Shown here piece by piece: positions 8,489 to 18,674 of a DNA stretch of 64,000 bases. The notes beneath the pieces were generated by a model, which made no database searches, was not told where the DNA came from, and saw only the letters and a program-made list of their open reading frames with translations. A program made the position numbers and the translations under genes. How positions within the stretch are numbered: position 1 is the first letter of the stretch; every line of letters starts with the position of its first letter. The stretch comes from Pseudomonas sp. R5-89-07 (GTDB lineage: Bacteria; Pseudomonadota; Gammaproteobacteria; Pseudomonadales; Pseudomonadaceae), in the NCBI RefSeq assembly GCF_003851685.1, contig NZ_CP027727.1, positions 4,712,001 through 4,776,000 on the forward strand, in the 5' to 3' direction.

Positions 8489-8949
8489 CAGGGCGCCTCG
8501 GTAATCAAGCCAACGTTACCGACGCCGGCTTTCTGCAGCCCGCCCATGGCGCCCATGACAGAGCCGTAGTCAACCGACTTGTCACCGCGAATGAACACCT
8601 GGGTGTGCTTGCCGCCTTCGTTGCCGGAGCGAATGATCTTGGTCACCGCGTCAGTCATGGCCGGCAAGGTCAGGGCCTTGTCCTGCTGCTTCTGCGTGTC
8701 GACTTCGCTGCCAAGGTTCCAGTAGTAGGTCTTGTCAGCCTTGATCGAAATGGTCAGGACCTGAGTGTTGTTGTCTTGCGGCAAGGCTTCACTGGAAACC
8801 TTGGGCAGATCAACCTTCACGCCCTGGTTGAGCATCGGCGCGGTCACCATGAAGATCACCAGCAGCACCAGCATCACGTCGATGTAGGGCACTACGTTCA
8901 TCTCGGCGACCGGCTTGCGCTTTTTGCGAGCTCGAGCGATTAAAGCCAT
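8488..8949 (-). CDS. tolR: Tol-Pal proton channel subunit TolR
   Basis: A 153-residue ExbD/TolR-family protein. It has a short cytoplasmic N-terminus (ARARKKRKPVAEMN), one transmembrane helix at about 22-40 containing the conserved proton-binding Asp24 (VPYIDVMLVL), and a periplasmic domain. With TolQ it uses the proton motive force to move TolA. It overlaps tolA by one base and lies 14 bases after tolQ. Confidence 0.97.
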   Translation of the reverse strand: MALIARARKKRKPVAEMNVVPYIDVMLVLLVIFMVTAPMLNQGVKVDLPKVSSEALPQDNNTQVLTISIKADKTYYWNLGSEVDTQKQQDKALTLPAMTDAVTKIIRSGNEGGKHTQVFIRGDKSVDYGSVMGAMGGLQKAGVGNVGLITEAP

Positions 8950-8963
8950 TGGGAATTACCTGC

Positions 8964-9659
8964 TTATTCTTCGCTGGTGTGCACTTTACGGTGCAGGATC
9001 GCCTGGAATTCATCGGCGAAGGTGTAGTAACGGCTGATCAACGTTTCGCTGGTGGCGGCAAAACGGTTGTAGGCGATTACTGCGGGGATAGCGGCGAACA
9101 GGCCGATCGCGGTGGCGATCAGGGCTTCGGCGATGCCCGGGGCCACGGTGGCCAGGGTCGCTTGCTGGGCCTGGGCCAGGCCACGGAAGGAGTTCATGAT
9201 GCCCCATACGGTACCGAACAGGCCGATATACGGGCTGACGGAACCGACGGTCGCCAGGAACGGCAGGCTCTGCTCCAGCTTCTCTTCTTCGCGGGAAATG
9301 GCGACGCGCATGGCGCGGGCCACGCCTTCCATCACGGCTTCCGGGTCAACGCCAGGCTGCTGGCGCAGGCGCGAGAACTCCTTGAAGCCGGCGCGGAAGA
9401 TCTGCTCGACGCCCGAATCCGGGTCCGGGTTGCTGCCGGCCTGGCGATACAGCTTGGACAGGTCGATGCCCGACCAGAAGCGCTCTTCGAAGCTCTCCAG
9501 GGCACGTCGACCGGCACGCAGCAAGTTGCTGCGCTGAAAAATCATGACCCAAGAGGTAACCGATGCGGCTACCAGGGTCAGCATGACCAGTTGCACCACG
9601 ACACTGGCATTGCTGACCAGGCTCCACATGGAGGAATGGTCGACGACGGTAGGTTCCAC
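8964..9659 (-). CDS. tolQ: Tol-Pal proton channel subunit TolQ
   Basis: A 231-residue MotA/TolQ/ExbB-family protein. The first transmembrane helix is near 18-38 (VVVQLVMLTLVAASVTSWVM). The conserved GSVSPYIGLFGTVWGIMNSF segment and two further helices (about 135-195) form the channel core. Translation starts at GTG (MEPTVVDHSSMW), one base after the ybgC stop, so expression is probably coupled to ybgC. Confidence 0.97.
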   Translation of the reverse strand: MEPTVVDHSSMWSLVSNASVVVQLVMLTLVAASVTSWVMIFQRSNLLRAGRRALESFEERFWSGIDLSKLYRQAGSNPDPDSGVEQIFRAGFKEFSRLRQQPGVDPEAVMEGVARAMRVAISREEEKLEQSLPFLATVGSVSPYIGLFGTVWGIMNSFRGLAQAQQATLATVAPGIAEALIATAIGLFAAIPAVIAYNRFAATSETLISRYYTFADEFQAILHRKVHTSEE

Positions 9660-9660
9660 G

Positions 9661-10116
9661 CTAAATCTCCTGCTTTGATTGTTTACCCGCGCCGCTCACG
9701 GCGGCAAAGGCCGCACGTAGAGTTTCGGGAATGGCCCGAGGTTTCAAACTGTTGGTGCGTACACACGCCACCAGGAACTGCCCCTCACAGAGCAGCGTTG
9801 CATCCGTTGCCCGCCTGACCTGCTGCTTGAATCGCAGGCTGGCACGGTTCAATTCGATGACTTCAGCGCTGACCAGCAACTCGTCGTCCAGTCGCGCCGG
9901 TGCGAAATAACGCGCCTCGCTGGAATGCACGACGAATAACAGGTCCTCCCCTGCCAGCAAGGATTGGGCAAAGCCCAGTTCCCGTAGCCGCTCGGTTCGA
10001 GCCCGTTCCATGAATTTCAGGTAATTGACGTAATAAACGATGCCGCCCGCATCGGTGTCCTCGTAATAAACGCGACAGCGATGTGCGAACGACGGATCCC
10101 CGTTTTGCGCGCGCAT
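9661..10116 (-). CDS. ybgC: Acyl-CoA thioesterase YbgC
   Basis: A 151-residue hot-dog-fold thioesterase, the conserved first gene of the tol-pal operon. The active-site segment is [16 protein letters not shown], with the catalytic Asp at about residue 22. It hydrolyses acyl-CoA or acyl-ACP thioesters and is linked to envelope phospholipid metabolism. ATG start at 10116. The upstream region (10117-10366) contains a REP pair, so the operon promoter must lie close to the gene or inside that interval. Confidence 0.95.
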   Translation of the reverse strand: MRAQNGDPSFAHRCRVYYEDTDAGGIVYYVNYLKFMERARTERLRELGFAQSLLAGEDLLFVVHSSEARYFAPARLDDELLVSAEVIELNRASLRFKQQVRRATDATLLCEGQFLVACVRTNSLKPRAIPETLRAAFAAVSGAGKQSKQEI

Positions 10117-10260
10117 ACTCTAGTGCTTACTCCTCAGGTTGCCAATCCGGCTGGGCAACTGTTTTTTCATTCCTGAAAGTTTCTCAAGTGACTCAAATGA
10201 CGACGCCAGACACTGGGACAGCACAAACTTCAGATAAATCGCCCAACGTGGCAAATACCC

Positions 10261-10360
10261 TGTAGGAGCGAGCTTGCTCGCGAAGCACCTGAGCGCGCCG
10301 CGTACAACCAGACACACTGCGTCATCGTTGAGGTTTTTCGCGAGCAAGCTCGCTCCTACC
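10261..10360. repeat. REP pair (REPIN), GGAGCGAGCTTGCTCGCG class
   Basis: TGTAGGAGCGAGCTTGCTCG at the left and its inverted copy CGAGCAAGCTCGCTCCTACC at the right enclose about 55 bases. Each arm is itself palindromic (CGAGC-TT-GCTCG). It lies between ybgC and ruvB and could form a long hairpin in transcripts. It is the only copy of this class in the window. Confidence 0.9.
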
Positions 10361-10366
10361 ATTTTT

Positions 10367-11425
10367 TTAATCGTCTACTGCATCGAGAAATTCGTCTACC
10401 ACGGGCATCTCTCCCAATCGTGACGGAATGTTTAGCCCGAAGTGCAGATAGGCGTGACGCGTCACCACCCTGCCCCGTGGCGTGCGCATGATGTAGCCCT
10501 GCTGGATCAGGTAGGGTTCCAGCACATCCTCGATGGTATGGCGCTCTTCACTGATGGCGGCGGCCAGGCTGTCCACGCCCACCGGGCCTCCGTCGAACTT
10601 CTCGATCATGGTCAGCAGCAGACGCCGGTCCTGGTGATCGAAGCCATGTTCGTCGACATCCAGCAGGTTCAACGCCAGGTCCGCGACCGCCTTCGTGATA
10701 TGCCCCTTGGCCCGCACTTCGGCAAAATCGCGCACGCGGCGCAGCAGACGGTTGGCGATCCGTGGCGTACCCCGGGCGCGGCGGGCGATTTCGAAGGCGC
10801 CCTCCGGGTCCAGCGGCAAGCCGAGGATACTCGCCGACCGGCTGACGATCGTCGCCAGGTCCGCGGTGCTATAGAACTCAAGACGTTGAACGATACCGAA
10901 ACGGTCTCGCAGCGGGTTGGTCAGCATGCCCGCACGCGTGGTCGCGCCGACCAGGGTGAACGGCGGCAGGTCGAGCTTGATCGAGCGAGCGGCCGGGCCT
11001 TCGCCGATCATGATGTCGAGCTGGAAATCCTCCATCGCCGGGTACAGGACTTCCTCGACGATGGGCGACAGCCGGTGAATCTCGTCGATAAACAGCACAT
11101 CGTGCGGTTCGAGATTGGTCAGCAGCGCGGCCAGGTCGCCGGGGCGTTCCAGTACCGGGCCGGACGTGGACTTGATCGACACGCCCATTTCCTGGGCGAT
11201 GATGTTGGCCAGCGTAGTCTTGCCCAAACCCGGCGGGCCAAAGATCAACGTGTGGTCCAGCGACTCACTGCGCCCGCGCGCGGCCTGGATGAACAGCTCC
11301 ATCTGCTCGCGCACGGTGGGCTGGCCGATGTAGTCGGCCAGGCTCAGGGGGCGGATGGCGCGGTCCTGGACTTCTTCACGGTCGCGCGGGCCGGTGGCCG
11401 CGATCAGACGATCAGCTTCAATCAC
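10367..11425 (-). CDS. ruvB: Holliday junction branch migration ATPase RuvB
   Basis: A 352-residue AAA+ helicase. Walker A is GPPGLGKTT (63-71), Walker B FIDEIH (112-117), the arginine-finger region is ATTRAGML, and there is a C-terminal winged-helix domain ([13 protein letters not shown]). It drives branch migration with RuvA. The start is a GTG immediately after the ruvA stop codon, indicating coupling. No LexA box was seen upstream of ruvA. Confidence 0.98.
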   Translation of the reverse strand: MIEADRLIAATGPRDREEVQDRAIRPLSLADYIGQPTVREQMELFIQAARGRSESLDHTLIFGPPGLGKTTLANIIAQEMGVSIKSTSGPVLERPGDLAALLTNLEPHDVLFIDEIHRLSPIVEEVLYPAMEDFQLDIMIGEGPAARSIKLDLPPFTLVGATTRAGMLTNPLRDRFGIVQRLEFYSTADLATIVSRSASILGLPLDPEGAFEIARRARGTPRIANRLLRRVRDFAEVRAKGHITKAVADLALNLLDVDEHGFDHQDRRLLLTMIEKFDGGPVGVDSLAAAISEERHTIEDVLEPYLIQQGYIMRTPRGRVVTRHAYLHFGLNIPSRLGEMPVVDEFLDAVDD

Positions 11426-12037
11426 TTAAATCATCCCCTTCAGGGCTCGGCGGATCATGTCTTCACTGCTCAGGTTCTTGTCCTTGATGGCCGACACCGC
11501 CTTGCTGGCCTCCTGCGGCTTGTAGCCCAGGGAGATCAACGCACTCACGGCATCGCTTTCGGCACTGGCGACCTGGGCCGCCGGCATGTCCGGCTGATTC
11601 GGTACCAGCGCGAACATGCTCGGCACCACTTCCCAGGCCTTGAAACGGTCCTTGAGCTCCACCAGCAGGCGCTCGGCGGTTTTCTTGCCGACACCGGGCA
11701 CCTTGGTCAACGCCGAGGTGTCCTGGGCCGAAACCGCTCGCACCAGCTCATCCACTTCCAGGCTCGACATCAACGCCAGGGCCAGCTTGGGCCCCACCCC
11801 ATTGAGGCGAATCAGTTCGCGAAAGAAGTCACGGTCACGCTTGCCAATGAAACCGTAGAGTAATTGTGCATCTTCGCGCACTACCAGGTGGGTGTGCAGC
11901 GTCAGCGGTTCGCCTACCGACGGCAGGCGATACAGGGTGGTCATGGGCACTTCGAGCTCGTACCCCAACCCGTTTACATCCAGAATCAGGTGCGGCGGCT
12001 GTTTCTCAGCCAGGGTGCCGCGCAAGCGTCCAATCAC
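11426..12037 (-). CDS. ruvA: Holliday junction DNA-binding protein RuvA
   Basis: A 203-residue protein. It has an N-terminal OB fold ([13 protein letters not shown]...), helix-hairpin-helix motifs ([13 protein letters not shown] and [13 protein letters not shown]), and a flexible linker before the C-terminal RuvB-binding domain ([17 protein letters not shown]). The start is GTG. It lies in order ruvC-ruvA-ruvB, with 67 bases after ruvC. Confidence 0.97.
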   Translation of the reverse strand: MIGRLRGTLAEKQPPHLILDVNGLGYELEVPMTTLYRLPSVGEPLTLHTHLVVREDAQLLYGFIGKRDRDFFRELIRLNGVGPKLALALMSSLEVDELVRAVSAQDTSALTKVPGVGKKTAERLLVELKDRFKAWEVVPSMFALVPNQPDMPAAQVASAESDAVSALISLGYKPQEASKAVSAIKDKNLSSEDMIRRALKGMI

Positions 12038-12104
12038 GGTTCAGATCCTTAAAGCGTGGGGGCCAGACCAAGGCTGACCGCACATTTCGATTGCGCTGAT
12101 GCTA

Positions 12105-12629
12105 TCAGAGACGCAGGCGTCCGCCACGACTGCGTGCCGTACCCAAGCCATGAGGCAGCAGGCTGGAGCGGGTGTGGGCGTGGCAAATGGCAATGGCCAG
12201 GGCGTCGGAGGCGTCGATCTGTGGCTTGGCGGTGAGCTTGAGCATGTGCATGACCATCATCTGCACTTGCTCCTTATTCGCCCCACCGGTACCGACAACA
12301 GCCTGCTTGACCTGGGTTGCGGTGTATTCAGCGATTTCCATGCCCTCCTCGGCCCCCGCCACAATGGCCGCGCCACGAGCCTGGCCGAGCTTCAGCGCCG
12401 AGTCGGCATTCTTGGCCATAAAGACTTTTTCGATACCCATGGTTACCGGGCCGTAGGTCTGGATGACTTCACGCACGCCGCGATAGACGATCTGCAAGCG
12501 TTCGGCCAGTTCACCCGCGCCGGTGCGGATGCAGCCCGAGGCGACGTAGACGCAGCCACGCGGAGTGTGTTGCACCACGCCAAAACCGGTAATGCGCGAA
12601 CCGGGGTCGATACCTAGGATTAAAGTCAT
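12105..12629 (-). CDS. ruvC: Crossover junction endonuclease RuvC
   Basis: A 174-residue resolvase that cuts Holliday junctions. The RNase-H-like core starts [15 protein letters not shown] with catalytic Asp8; further acidic residues occur in MGIEKVF and QIDASDALA. The start at 12629 was chosen because the longer reading frame (to 12665) adds residues not seen in RuvC. First gene of ruvCAB. Confidence 0.97.
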   Translation of the reverse strand: MTLILGIDPGSRITGFGVVQHTPRGCVYVASGCIRTGAGELAERLQIVYRGVREVIQTYGPVTMGIEKVFMAKNADSALKLGQARGAAIVAGAEEGMEIAEYTATQVKQAVVGTGGANKEQVQMMVMHMLKLTAKPQIDASDALAIAICHAHTRSSLLPHGLGTARSRGGRLRL

Positions 12630-12678
12630 AACGCCTGCGGGTTGGATAAATACAATTTCTGACACACCGTAGTTTCAA

Positions 12679-12767
12679 TGTGGGAGGGGGCTTGCCCCCG
12701 ATGGCGGTGGCTCAGTCGATTTATAAGTAACTGACACACCGTCATCGGGGGCAAGCCCCCTCCCACA
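12679..12767. repeat. REPIN, GTGGGAGGGGGCTTGCCCCC class
   Basis: TGTGGGAGGGGGCTTGCCCC on the left and its inverse GGGGCAAGCCCCCTCCCACA on the right, with a roughly 40-base spacer. It lies between yebC and ruvC. Same class as the copies near 26.1, 58.4, 60.0, 61.7 and 63.7 kb. Confidence 0.92.
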
Positions 12768-12785
12768 TTTTGACCTCATCGCTTT

Positions 12786-13532
12786 TCAGCCTAGCTGTTC
12801 GGCCACGGACTCCGGGATGTCGGCATTCGAATACACGTTCTGCACGTCATCCAGGTCTTCGAGCATATCCAGCAGCTTCAACACCTTCTGCGCGCCATCC
12901 AGGTCCAGTTCGGCGCTGGTGGTCGGCAGCATCACGATTTCCGCGTCCGTGCCCTTGAAACCAGCGGCCTCCAGCGCGTTACGCACAGCGTAGAAGCTGG
13001 CGAACGAGGTGAACACGTCGATGGAGCCGTCCTCATTGGTGACCACGTCGTCGGCGTCCGCCTCCATCGCGGCTTCCATCAGCGCGTCTTCATCCGTGCC
13101 GGGTGCAAAGGTGATCTGCCCCTTGCGCTCGAACAGGTAGGCCACCGAACCATCGGTACCCAGGTTGCCACCACACTTGCTGAACGCATGTCGAACCGCT
13201 GCCGCGGTACGGTTGCGGTTATCGGTCATGCATTCGACCATCACCGCCACGCCGCCCGGGCCGTAGCCTTCGTAGGTCAATTCGACCATGTCATCGGTGT
13301 CGGCGGCGCCGGCACCACGGGCCACGGCGCGGTCGATGATGTCACGGCTCATGTTGGCGCCGAGCGCCTTGTCCAGCGCCAGGCGCAGGCGCGGGTTGGA
13401 GCCGGGGTCACCGCCACCTTGACGGGCGGCGACGGTCAGCTCGCGGATCCACTTGGTGAAAATCTTGCCTTTCTTGGCATCCTGACGCTCTTTGCGGTGC
13501 TTGATGTTCGCCCACTTGGAATGGCCAGCCAT
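12786..13532 (-). CDS. YebC/PmpR-family transcriptional regulator
   Basis: A 248-residue YebC/TACO1 protein. The family signature is at the N-terminus ([27 protein letters not shown], residues 1-27) and again in [10 protein letters not shown] near 90. The acidic C-terminal domain ends VAEQLG. In P. aeruginosa the orthologue PmpR (PA0964) represses the quinolone regulator gene pqsR; other family members ease translation. It lies between aspS and ruvC on the same strand, the standard Pseudomonas order. Confidence 0.95.
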   Translation of the reverse strand: MAGHSKWANIKHRKERQDAKKGKIFTKWIRELTVAARQGGGDPGSNPRLRLALDKALGANMSRDIIDRAVARGAGAADTDDMVELTYEGYGPGGVAVMVECMTDNRNRTAAAVRHAFSKCGGNLGTDGSVAYLFERKGQITFAPGTDEDALMEAAMEADADDVVTNEDGSIDVFTSFASFYAVRNALEAAGFKGTDAEIVMLPTTSAELDLDGAQKVLKLLDMLEDLDDVQNVYSNADIPESVAEQLG

Positions 13533-13602
13533 AACACAACTCCGAAATTCTCTAGAAACCTATCAATCCCGCCGCCGGCGAGATTTCCCTCTTTTAAACA
13601 CA

Positions 13603-13629
13603 AAGGCGCATCCGAAGATGCGCCTTTTT
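13603..13629 (-). terminator. Terminator after aspS
   Basis: AAAGGCGCATC-CGAA-GATGCGCCTTT forms a perfect 11-base stem, with T-rich flanks usable on both strands. It separates aspS from the YebC gene. Confidence 0.85.
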
Positions 13630-13667
13630 GACTGCTTACAACCTTATCGCGCTTTCACGCAGCAGCC

Positions 13668-15443
13668 TTACTCAGCCTTCGGCGTCTCGCGCAGGCGGAT
13701 GTGCAATTCGCGCAATGCCTTGGCATCCACTACGCCCGGTGCCTGGGTCATGACGTCCGCGGCACTCTGGGTTTTCGGGAACGCAATCACTTCACGGATC
13801 GACTGGGCGCCGGTCATCAGCATCACCAGACGGTCCAGGCCGAAGGCCAAGCCGCCGTGCGGTGGCGCACCGTACTTGAGGGCGTCGAGCAGGAAGCCGA
13901 ACTTCTCTTCCTGTTCCGCTTCGTTGATGCCCAGCAGGCGGAACACCGCTTGCTGCATCTCTTTGCGGTGAATACGGATCGAACCGCCACCCAACTCAGT
14001 GCCGTTGAGCACCATGTCGTAGGCACGCGACAGCGCGCCGGCCGGGTTGGCTTCCAGCTCGGCCGGCGAGCACTTCGGCGCGGTGAACGGGTGGTGCAAG
14101 GCGCTGAAGCTGCCGTCGTCGTTCTCTTCGAACATCGGGAAGTCGACTACCCACATCGGTGCCCATTCGCAGGTCAGCAGGTTCAGGTCGTGGCCAAGCT
14201 TGATGCGCAGTGCGCCCAGGGCTTCGCTGACGATCTTGGCCTTGTCGGCACCGAAGAACACGATATCGCCATCGACCGCACCGACGCGATCGAGGATCAC
14301 GTTCAGGTTGGCTTCCGGGATGTTTTTCACGATAGGCGACTGCAGGCCGTCAACACCGTTGGCGCGCTCGTTGACCTTGATGTACGCCAGGCCCTTGGCG
14401 CCGTAGATGCCGACGAACTTGGTGTAGTCGTCGATCTGCTTGCGCGGCATGCTGGCGCCGCCAGGCACGCGCAGGGCGGCGATGCGGCATTTCGGGTCGT
14501 TGGCCGGGCCGCTGAACACCTTGAAGTCGACATCTTTGAGCTGGTCGGCCACGTCGACCAGTTCCAGCGGGTTGCGCAGGTCTGGCTTGTCGGAACCGTA
14601 GCGACGCATGGCCTCTTCGAAGGTCATGTGCGGGAATTCGCCGAACTCCAGGTCCAGCACTTCCTTGAACAGGTTGCGGATCATCTGTTCGGTGAGGCCC
14701 ATGATCTCTTTTTCATCGAGGAAGCTGGTCTCGATGTCGATCTGGGTGAATTCCGGCTGGCGATCGGCACGCAGGTCTTCGTCGCGGAAGCACTTGGCGA
14801 TCTGGTAGTAACGGTCGAAGCCGGCCACCATCAGCAGTTGCTTGAACAACTGCGGCGATTGCGGCAGCGCGAAGAACGAACCGGCGTGGGTACGGCTCGG
14901 TACCAGGTAGTCACGCGCGCCTTCCGGGGTTGCACGGGTGAGGATCGGCGTTTCGACGTCGAGGAAGCCGTTCTCATCGAGGAAGCGGCGGATGCTGGTG
15001 GTCATGCGCGAACGCAGACGCAGCTTCTCGGCCATTTCCGGGCGACGCAAGTCCAGGAAGCGATAGCGCAGGCGGGTTTCCTCGCCAACGTCGGAATATT
15101 CGTTCAGTGGGAACGGCGGGGTTTCCGACTCGTTCAGCACTTCCAGCTCATAGCCCAGCACTTCAATGCCGCCGGACGCCATGTTCTTGTTCACGGCACC
15201 GGCCGGACGCAGGCGCACCTTGCCGGTGATCTTCACGACGTATTCGCTGCGCACGCGGTCGGCGGCGGCGAAGCTCTCGGCACGGTCCGGATCGAACACC
15301 ACCTGGGCCAGACCATCACGATCACGGATATCGAGGAAGATCACCCCGCCGTGGTCGCGGCGACGGTGAACCCATCCGCAAAGGGTGATTTCCTGACCTT
15401 CCAGGGTCTCGTTCAGTTGGCCGCAATAGTGGCTGCGCATCAT
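13668..15443 (-). CDS. aspS: Aspartyl-tRNA synthetase
   Basis: A 591-residue class II synthetase of the bacterial type. It has an N-terminal OB-fold anticodon-binding domain ([20 protein letters not shown]), a catalytic core with motif 2 ([16 protein letters not shown]), a GAD insertion domain (about 285-420), and motif 3 ([15 protein letters not shown]). P. aeruginosa AspRS is known to be non-discriminating and to supply Asp-tRNA-Asn to GatCAB; the same may hold here, but residues were not analysed. The second Met of MMRSHYCG is an equally possible start. Confidence 0.98.
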   Translation of the reverse strand: MMRSHYCGQLNETLEGQEITLCGWVHRRRDHGGVIFLDIRDRDGLAQVVFDPDRAESFAAADRVRSEYVVKITGKVRLRPAGAVNKNMASGGIEVLGYELEVLNESETPPFPLNEYSDVGEETRLRYRFLDLRRPEMAEKLRLRSRMTTSIRRFLDENGFLDVETPILTRATPEGARDYLVPSRTHAGSFFALPQSPQLFKQLLMVAGFDRYYQIAKCFRDEDLRADRQPEFTQIDIETSFLDEKEIMGLTEQMIRNLFKEVLDLEFGEFPHMTFEEAMRRYGSDKPDLRNPLELVDVADQLKDVDFKVFSGPANDPKCRIAALRVPGGASMPRKQIDDYTKFVGIYGAKGLAYIKVNERANGVDGLQSPIVKNIPEANLNVILDRVGAVDGDIVFFGADKAKIVSEALGALRIKLGHDLNLLTCEWAPMWVVDFPMFEENDDGSFSALHHPFTAPKCSPAELEANPAGALSRAYDMVLNGTELGGGSIRIHRKEMQQAVFRLLGINEAEQEEKFGFLLDALKYGAPPHGGLAFGLDRLVMLMTGAQSIREVIAFPKTQSAADVMTQAPGVVDAKALRELHIRLRETPKAE

Positions 15444-15551
15444 GGTAGTGGTTTCACTTCTCGTAATTCGAAATTCGGTGGCAGGCCTGCCTCGTCACCG
15501 TACATTAAAGCAGGGGACGGATAATGCAGGAGCCTGCGCGTAGAGTTCAAC

Positions 15552-15773
15552 TCAGTCTGCTTTGTCGCCGCCGGCCAGGTTCTTCTTGGCGCCGGTCTTG
15601 AAATCGGTCTCATACCAGCCGCTACCGCTCAGGCGGAAGCCCGGCATGGACAACATCTTCTTCAACTCAGGTGCCTGGCAGGCTGGGCAATCGACCAACG
15701 GCGCGGCGCTGATCTTCTGAATGGCTTCCAACTGATGACCACAGGAAGCACATTGATAGTCGTACATGGGCAT
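15552..15773 (-). CDS. FmdB-type zinc ribbon protein
   Basis: A 73-residue protein, MPMYDYQCASCGHQLEAIQK..., with two CxxC knuckles (C8-C11 and C29-C32) of the FmdB family. The Gly-rich GFRLSGSGWYETDF tail is typical of the Pseudomonas version directly upstream of aspS. The function of the family is unclear. The start at 15773 was chosen over a longer frame because it gives the conserved MPxYDYxC N-terminus. Probably in one transcript with aspS (108-base gap). Confidence 0.9.
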   Translation of the reverse strand: MPMYDYQCASCGHQLEAIQKISAAPLVDCPACQAPELKKMLSMPGFRLSGSGWYETDFKTGAKKNLAGGDKAD

Positions 15774-15945
15774 GGAGATGTCTCGGCGATCAGATCGTAA
15801 CTGCGCCACGCCCTGCCGTTGTGCATAAAGCCCGGCATGCGCAGCAAAGCGCGGGATTATATCTGGTAAATCGAGGCAGCGCAGCCGGCATTCTGCCCCA
15901 GGCCCGGCCTGCCGGCAGGAAGGACCGGGGGCCTGGAACATCGAA

Positions 15946-16284
15946 TCATATCGGGCCAGAGGCGCCAAGGCGGTCTTTCAACACGTGAACGACGCACACC
16001 ACCCGTACCAGCCCGCTGAAGTTCTTCACACCGCCGTAACGCAGGTGCACTTCCCGGTCGACATAGGACAACAGCGCACTGACCGAGCAGGTGTTGAGCC
16101 TGGCTATTTCCGTGAGGATATTCCAATAGACCTGCTCAAGCCGCAGGCACGTGGAAAAACCGTTGAGCCGCACCGACCGCGATAAGGGTTTGGCGAGCCC
16201 CATGTCGAACCCCTTAGCGAAGGGGTCGACCTTTATCTTGTGAAAACCGCCGGTTTCCACGCCCTTACCCAATCCACATGACAT
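15946..16284 (-). CDS. Ribbon-helix-helix domain protein
   Basis: A protein of up to 112 residues. The central segment SRSVRLNGFSTCLRLEQVYW followed by a helix-rich stretch and RYGGVKNFSGLVRVVCV matches the RHH_4 (arylsulphotransferase/DUF4936-like RHH) domain of proteobacterial putative DNA-binding proteins. Two starts have plausible ribosome sites: 16284 (AAGGGAG upstream) and 16203 (MGLAKPLSRSV, AAGGGG upstream, 85 residues). It lies between dps and the FmdB gene on the same strand. Target unknown. Confidence 0.75.
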   Translation of the reverse strand: MSCGLGKGVETGGFHKIKVDPFAKGFDMGLAKPLSRSVRLNGFSTCLRLEQVYWNILTEIARLNTCSVSALLSYVDREVHLRYGGVKNFSGLVRVVCVVHVLKDRLGASGPI

Positions 16285-16464
16285 ACACCTGACACTCCCT
16301 TGCCAAACAGCAGTCCATGGGTTTCTCCCATTGGACAGTCAGCCTATAAAACAGCAGGAAGCGACGGGCAGCCAGAAGACGCGGGAACCGGGCATCGTAG
16401 GACAACGCCAGCAAGCACAGGGAAACACGCGAGCGGCGCCCTGGAGCGCCACCCGGTTCGACGG

Positions 16465-16938
16465 TTACTGGTTTTCGAGCAGCGAGCGCAGCATCCACGC
16501 GGTTTTTTCGTGCACTTGCATACGCTGGGTCAACAGGTCGGCCGTCGGTTCATCGCTGACCTTGTCGAGCAAGGGGAAAATACCGCGCGCGGTGCGCGTG
16601 ACAGCCTCCTGGCCAGCCACCAACTGCTTGATCATCTCTTCGGCGCTCGGCACACCCTCTTCTTCCTTGATCGAAGACAGACGGGCGTAGATCGAGTAGG
16701 CGCCGGGCGCAGGGAAGCCCAGGGCGCGGATACGCTCGGCAATGGAGTCCACCGCCAGCGCCAGCTCGTTGTACTGCTCTTCGAACATCAAGTGCAGCGT
16801 GCGAAACATGGGGCCCGTGACGTTCCAATGGAAATTGTGGGTCTTGAGGTACAGCACATAGGTATCGGACAGCAGCCGTGAAAGTCCATCGACGATGGAT
16901 TTACGATCTTCTTCACTGATACCAATATCGATTGCCAT
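16465..16938 (-). CDS. dps: Dps-family DNA protection/ferritin-like protein
   Basis: A 157-residue four-helix protein of the Dps family. The inter-subunit ferroxidase ligand region is [13 protein letters not shown]...[27 protein letters not shown] (residues about 33-75), including the conserved His, Asp and Glu. It stores iron and protects DNA in stationary phase. It lacks a long Lys-rich N-terminal tail, so DNA binding may differ from E. coli Dps. Start with AAGGGG about 7 bases upstream. It lies at the position of P. aeruginosa PA0962. Confidence 0.93.
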   Translation of the reverse strand: MAIDIGISEEDRKSIVDGLSRLLSDTYVLYLKTHNFHWNVTGPMFRTLHLMFEEQYNELALAVDSIAERIRALGFPAPGAYSIYARLSSIKEEEGVPSAEEMIKQLVAGQEAVTRTARGIFPLLDKVSDEPTADLLTQRMQVHEKTAWMLRSLLENQ

Positions 16939-17367
16939 GTTTTTTCCCCTTCAATTGATGAGCATTCATTGATCAGGTGCTGGATCACTCTAGCAAGAGT
17001 GTTGCCTGTGTGCAGCCCGGCACACCCAGCCGATGTGCGGCAAATCGCCTCGCGCTACCGGCAAGGCGCAGGGCCGGCGAGCCTGTTGCCCTGTAGGAAA
17101 ACGCTCGAAAGGCCGCTCGAATGACCCGCACCTGTCTAGGACAAGCCTTCGACGCGAAAATGCCACCGCGATTGCAACACCCCGAAATGCTTGATTTGAG
17201 TAGGCACAGCCTTTGCTGTTAAATAGGCGGCGTGTGGCTGCCGTTTATTCCTGCGGCATGTCACATAGGCTGATACCCGCGCACGTGCTCAACGCCTCCC
17301 ATTGTTCAGAAGCGAACCGTGCCAGTCAGCTCTTCCTTGTGATCCGTCTTAACGTGAGTTAATCAAA
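16939..17367. other. Intergenic region between dps and the cold-shock fusion gene
   Basis: 429 bases between divergent genes. It must contain both promoters. No gene, repeat pair or strong terminator was recognised. The last 150 bases before the plus-strand gene are more AT-rich (for example TGCTGTTAAATAGG near 17213), and could carry its promoter. Confidence 0.4.
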
Positions 17368-17970
17368 ATGTTGAAAATCGTCCACCTACTAACGGGCGTT
17401 GCAGCGTTGCTGCTGTCCTTTATCCCGAGCCTGCAGCCTGAAAGCCTGCCCTACCTGCAACAACACGACGCTCTATACCTGGCCTTGTTCGGCCTTCTCA
17501 ACCTGACACTGGCACCGGTAATCCCTTACTGGAACAAAGGCACGCGTCATCAACTGCAAAACCTGGTCAGCGCGCTGCTGGTACTGACCGTCGTCGTTCA
17601 AACTCTTACCCTGCTGGCACCCATGCCTGAAGTGGGCGGCCACCCGGCCATCCTGCTCAGCCTGGTGATTGCTGTGGTCGCCATCGTTCTTCACCTGGCC
17701 ATCAGCTTCTACCGCTCCTCCCCTGCGGCCACGTCGCAAAACTACGACATGACCAACCGGGATACCGGGACCGTCAAGTGGTTCAATACTTCCAAAGGCT
17801 TCGGCTTTATCTCACGCGACTCGGGCGACGATATCTTCGTCCACTTCCGAGCTATCCGTGGTGAAGGCCACCGCGTCCTGGTCGAAGGCCAGCGTGTGGA
17901 GTTCTCGGTGATGAACCGTGACAAAGGTCTGCAAGCTGAAGATGTGATCGCTGCCCTGCCGCGTCGCTGA
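17368..17970 (+). CDS. Membrane protein fused to a cold-shock domain
   Basis: A 200-residue protein. The N-terminal ~115 residues contain four hydrophobic segments (about 3-20, 35-52, 66-84 and 92-112) and look like a small integral membrane domain. The C-terminus (about 130-200) is a complete cold-shock domain with both RNA-binding motifs, KGFGFI and DIFVHF ([20 protein letters not shown]). A membrane-tethered CspA-like RNA-binding domain is unusual; P. aeruginosa PA0961 appears to be the same type. The role is uncharacterised as far as I know. A strong bidirectional terminator follows. ATG start with only a weak ribosome site. Confidence 0.9.
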   Translation: MLKIVHLLTGVAALLLSFIPSLQPESLPYLQQHDALYLALFGLLNLTLAPVIPYWNKGTRHQLQNLVSALLVLTVVVQTLTLLAPMPEVGGHPAILLSLVIAVVAIVLHLAISFYRSSPAATSQNYDMTNRDTGTVKWFNTSKGFGFISRDSGDDIFVHFRAIRGEGHRVLVEGQRVEFSVMNRDKGLQAEDVIAALPRR

Positions 17971-17983
17971 TTGCACCTGCCGC

Positions 17984-18026
17984 AAAAAAAACCGCGATCT
18001 GGCATTGGCCGGATCGCGGTTTTTTA
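17984..18026. terminator. Bidirectional terminator between the cold-shock fusion gene and slyX
   Basis: AACCGCGATC and GATCGCGGTT flank an 11-base loop, with an A run before and a T run after, so it can end the convergent transcripts on both strands. Confidence 0.9.
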
Positions 18027-18038
18027 TTGCGCGCTCAA

Positions 18039-18245
18039 TCAATAGTGAGGCGGCGGCGCTTCCTCTTCCGAGGTTTCGAACTGACCGCCCATCTCTTCCT
18101 GGCGCTTGAGCAAGGCGATCATCTGCAATTGCAGGCGCTCCACCGCCTGCTGCTGGGCGACCAGGATGTCATTGAGGGTTTCGATGGTGTCGTCCTGGAA
18201 GGCCAGACGGCTTTCCAGATCGGTGACGCGATCTTGCAGGTCCAT
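18039..18245 (-). CDS. slyX: SlyX family protein
   Basis: A 68-residue coiled-coil protein ([25 protein letters not shown]...) ending in the PPHY motif characteristic of SlyX. Function unknown. The start lies 3 bases after the stop of the HIT gene, so the two are co-transcribed. Confidence 0.93.
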   Translation of the reverse strand: MDLQDRVTDLESRLAFQDDTIETLNDILVAQQQAVERLQLQMIALLKRQEEMGGQFETSEEEAPPPHY

Positions 18246-18248
18246 GAT

Positions 18249-18674
18249 TCAGTCCTGGGTAAAAATGAAGTCGGCAGGCAGTAGTTCACGCAAGCGGCTG
18301 CGGATCGCCGCCACCTGATCTGCGCTGTAAGGACGGGCCGGATGCTTGCCCCATACCGGTGCCGGCCAGGCCGCGTCATCGCGCTTGCGCACAATGACAT
18401 GCACATGCAACTGGCTGACAACGTTGCCCAGCGCACCGATGTTCATCTTGTCGGCGGCCAGGCCTTCGTTCAGCAACTGGGCGAGGGTCGTCGTTTCCTG
18501 CCACAACCGCTGTTGCTCGGCGACATCCAGTTGAAACACTTCACTGATACCGTTGATGCGCGGCACCAGGATAAACCAGGGGTAATTCGAGTCATTGGAC
18601 AGCAGCAGGCGACAGAGCGGGAAGTCCCCAATGGCCAATGTGTCTTGTTGCAGGCGTTGATCTAAAGCGAACAC
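18249..18674 (-). CDS. HIT-family nucleotide hydrolase
   Basis: A 141-residue histidine triad protein with the HVHVIV active-site motif at residues 90-95 (SQLHVHVIVRK). It is probably an Hit/AP4A-type nucleotidyl hydrolase; the substrate is unknown. Translation starts at GTG with GGAG upstream. First gene of a two-gene operon with slyX. Confidence 0.9.
   Translation of the reverse strand: MFALDQRLQQDTLAIGDFPLCRLLLSNDSNYPWFILVPRINGISEVFQLDVAEQQRLWQETTTLAQLLNEGLAADKMNIGALGNVVSQLHVHVIVRKRDDAAWPAPVWGKHPARPYSADQVAAIRSRLRELLPADFIFTQD

Noticed and set aside
7736..8569. Phe/Leu-rich plus-strand frame resembling a membrane protein
   Set aside because: Antisense of the Lys/Ala/Glu repeats of tolA; complementary codons give Phe/Leu/Ser runs.
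10442..11863. 473-codon plus-strand frame
   Set aside because: Antisense to ruvB and ruvA.
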